Origin: UBA6912 sp963792895 | GTDB taxonomy: Bacteria > Actinomycetota > Acidimicrobiia > Spongiisociales > UBA5794 | DNA length: 64,000 bases | Assembly (NCBI GenBank): GCA_963792895.1 | Contig: CAWBYA010000004.1 | Span: 248,001 to 312,000, forward strand | Direction of reading: 5' to 3' | Shown: positions 63,916 to 64,000 of the stretch, in pieces | How positions within the stretch are numbered: the stretch's first letter is position 1 | Layout: each line of letters begins with the position of its first letter | Position numbers and translations under genes: made by a program | Notes under the pieces: model-generated | What the model was told of the DNA's origin: nothing | The model's input: the letters and a program-made list of their open reading frames with translations, nothing else | Database searches by the model: none

Positions 63916-64000
63916 CCCTCCTCGTCGACGCGGGACCGCTGTATGCCTACGTCGATGCCGACGACCGCCATCACGCCGAATCGCTCGAGCTCCTGCTGCA
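63912..64000 (+). CDS. vapC: PIN-domain toxin, VapC type (cut by window edge)
   Basis: The frame reads ALLVDAGPLYAYVDADDRHH then AESLELLL, the N-terminus of a VapC ribonuclease with the first catalytic Asp in LLVDAGPLYAY. The rest lies beyond the window. No ATG, GTG or TTG start is in phase near the expected position: the GTG at 63904 is in the antitoxin frame. The start is therefore unresolved, and a one-base error around 63904-63916 is possible. Confidence 0.6.
   Translation, partial: MALLVDAGPLYAYVDADDRHHAESLELLL

Overview
The window is GC-rich (roughly two thirds G+C) bacterial chromosome with long stretches of co-directional genes, GTG/TTG starts, actinobacterial-type TANNNT -10 elements and many genes that seem to be leaderless. 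A group III-type 6-phosphofructokinase, an ArsA/Get3-like ATPase pair, a ribosomal protein S1 close to the mycobacterial one, a Tad pilus locus and the uvrC-rapZ-yvcK-gap-pgk-tpiA string all point to Actinomycetota. A deep lineage such as Acidimicrobiia is my best guess (inference). Content is mostly core metabolism, DNA replication and repair, transport, and one pilus locus. Accessory DNA is confined to the right end.

Layout. 1-2.2 kb: two phosphofructokinases in tandem, one with ATP-type and one with PPi-type donor residues. 2.5-6.0 kb: dnaE. 6.1-8.9 kb: two ArsA-like ATPases coupled to an M15 carboxypeptidase lipoprotein. 9-16.7 kb: a duplicated ThyX-like protein, small membrane proteins, xpt, nth, MATE and MFS transporters, ccdA. 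16.8-23 kb: trpE-ygfZ-cytochrome c-trpC-trpF-trpB-trpA, then tRNA-Leu(CAA). 23.2-28 kb: polA and rpsA. 28.1-37.5 kb: Tad/Flp pilus genes (cpaB, cpaE, cpaF, tadB, tadC, a polytopic membrane protein), a 58-residue Flp pilin on the opposite strand, and a NarL-type two-component pair. 37.5-46.2 kb: coaE, uvrB, uvrA, a methyltransferase, a structured non-coding region and uvrC. 46.2-51 kb: rapZ-yvcK-gap-pgk-tpiA. 51-53.3 kb: small proteins, gpmA, secG. 53.4-59.8 kb: a dipeptide/oligopeptide ABC transporter. 59.9-61.7 kb: a cyclic-2,3-diphosphoglycerate-synthetase-like protein and a MaoC hydratase. 61.7-64 kb: tRNA-Leu(GAG), a complete IS3-type element with target duplication, a truncated winged-helix gene and the start of a vapBC pair.

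Glycolysis is unusually concentrated: both PFKs, gap, pgk, tpiA and gpmA lie in one window, with uvrABC, nth, polA and dnaE between them. Genes within operons are tightly coupled through ATGA, GTGA or TGATG overlaps.

Quality caveat: about a dozen single-base frameshifts interrupt otherwise intact housekeeping genes (MATE, ygfZ, trpF, polA, tadB, the membrane protein after tadC, uvrB, gpmA, three in the peptide-binding protein, one in the transposase). Most are restored by adding or removing one base, which looks like residual indel error in an assembly rather than biology. I annotate such genes across their full span.
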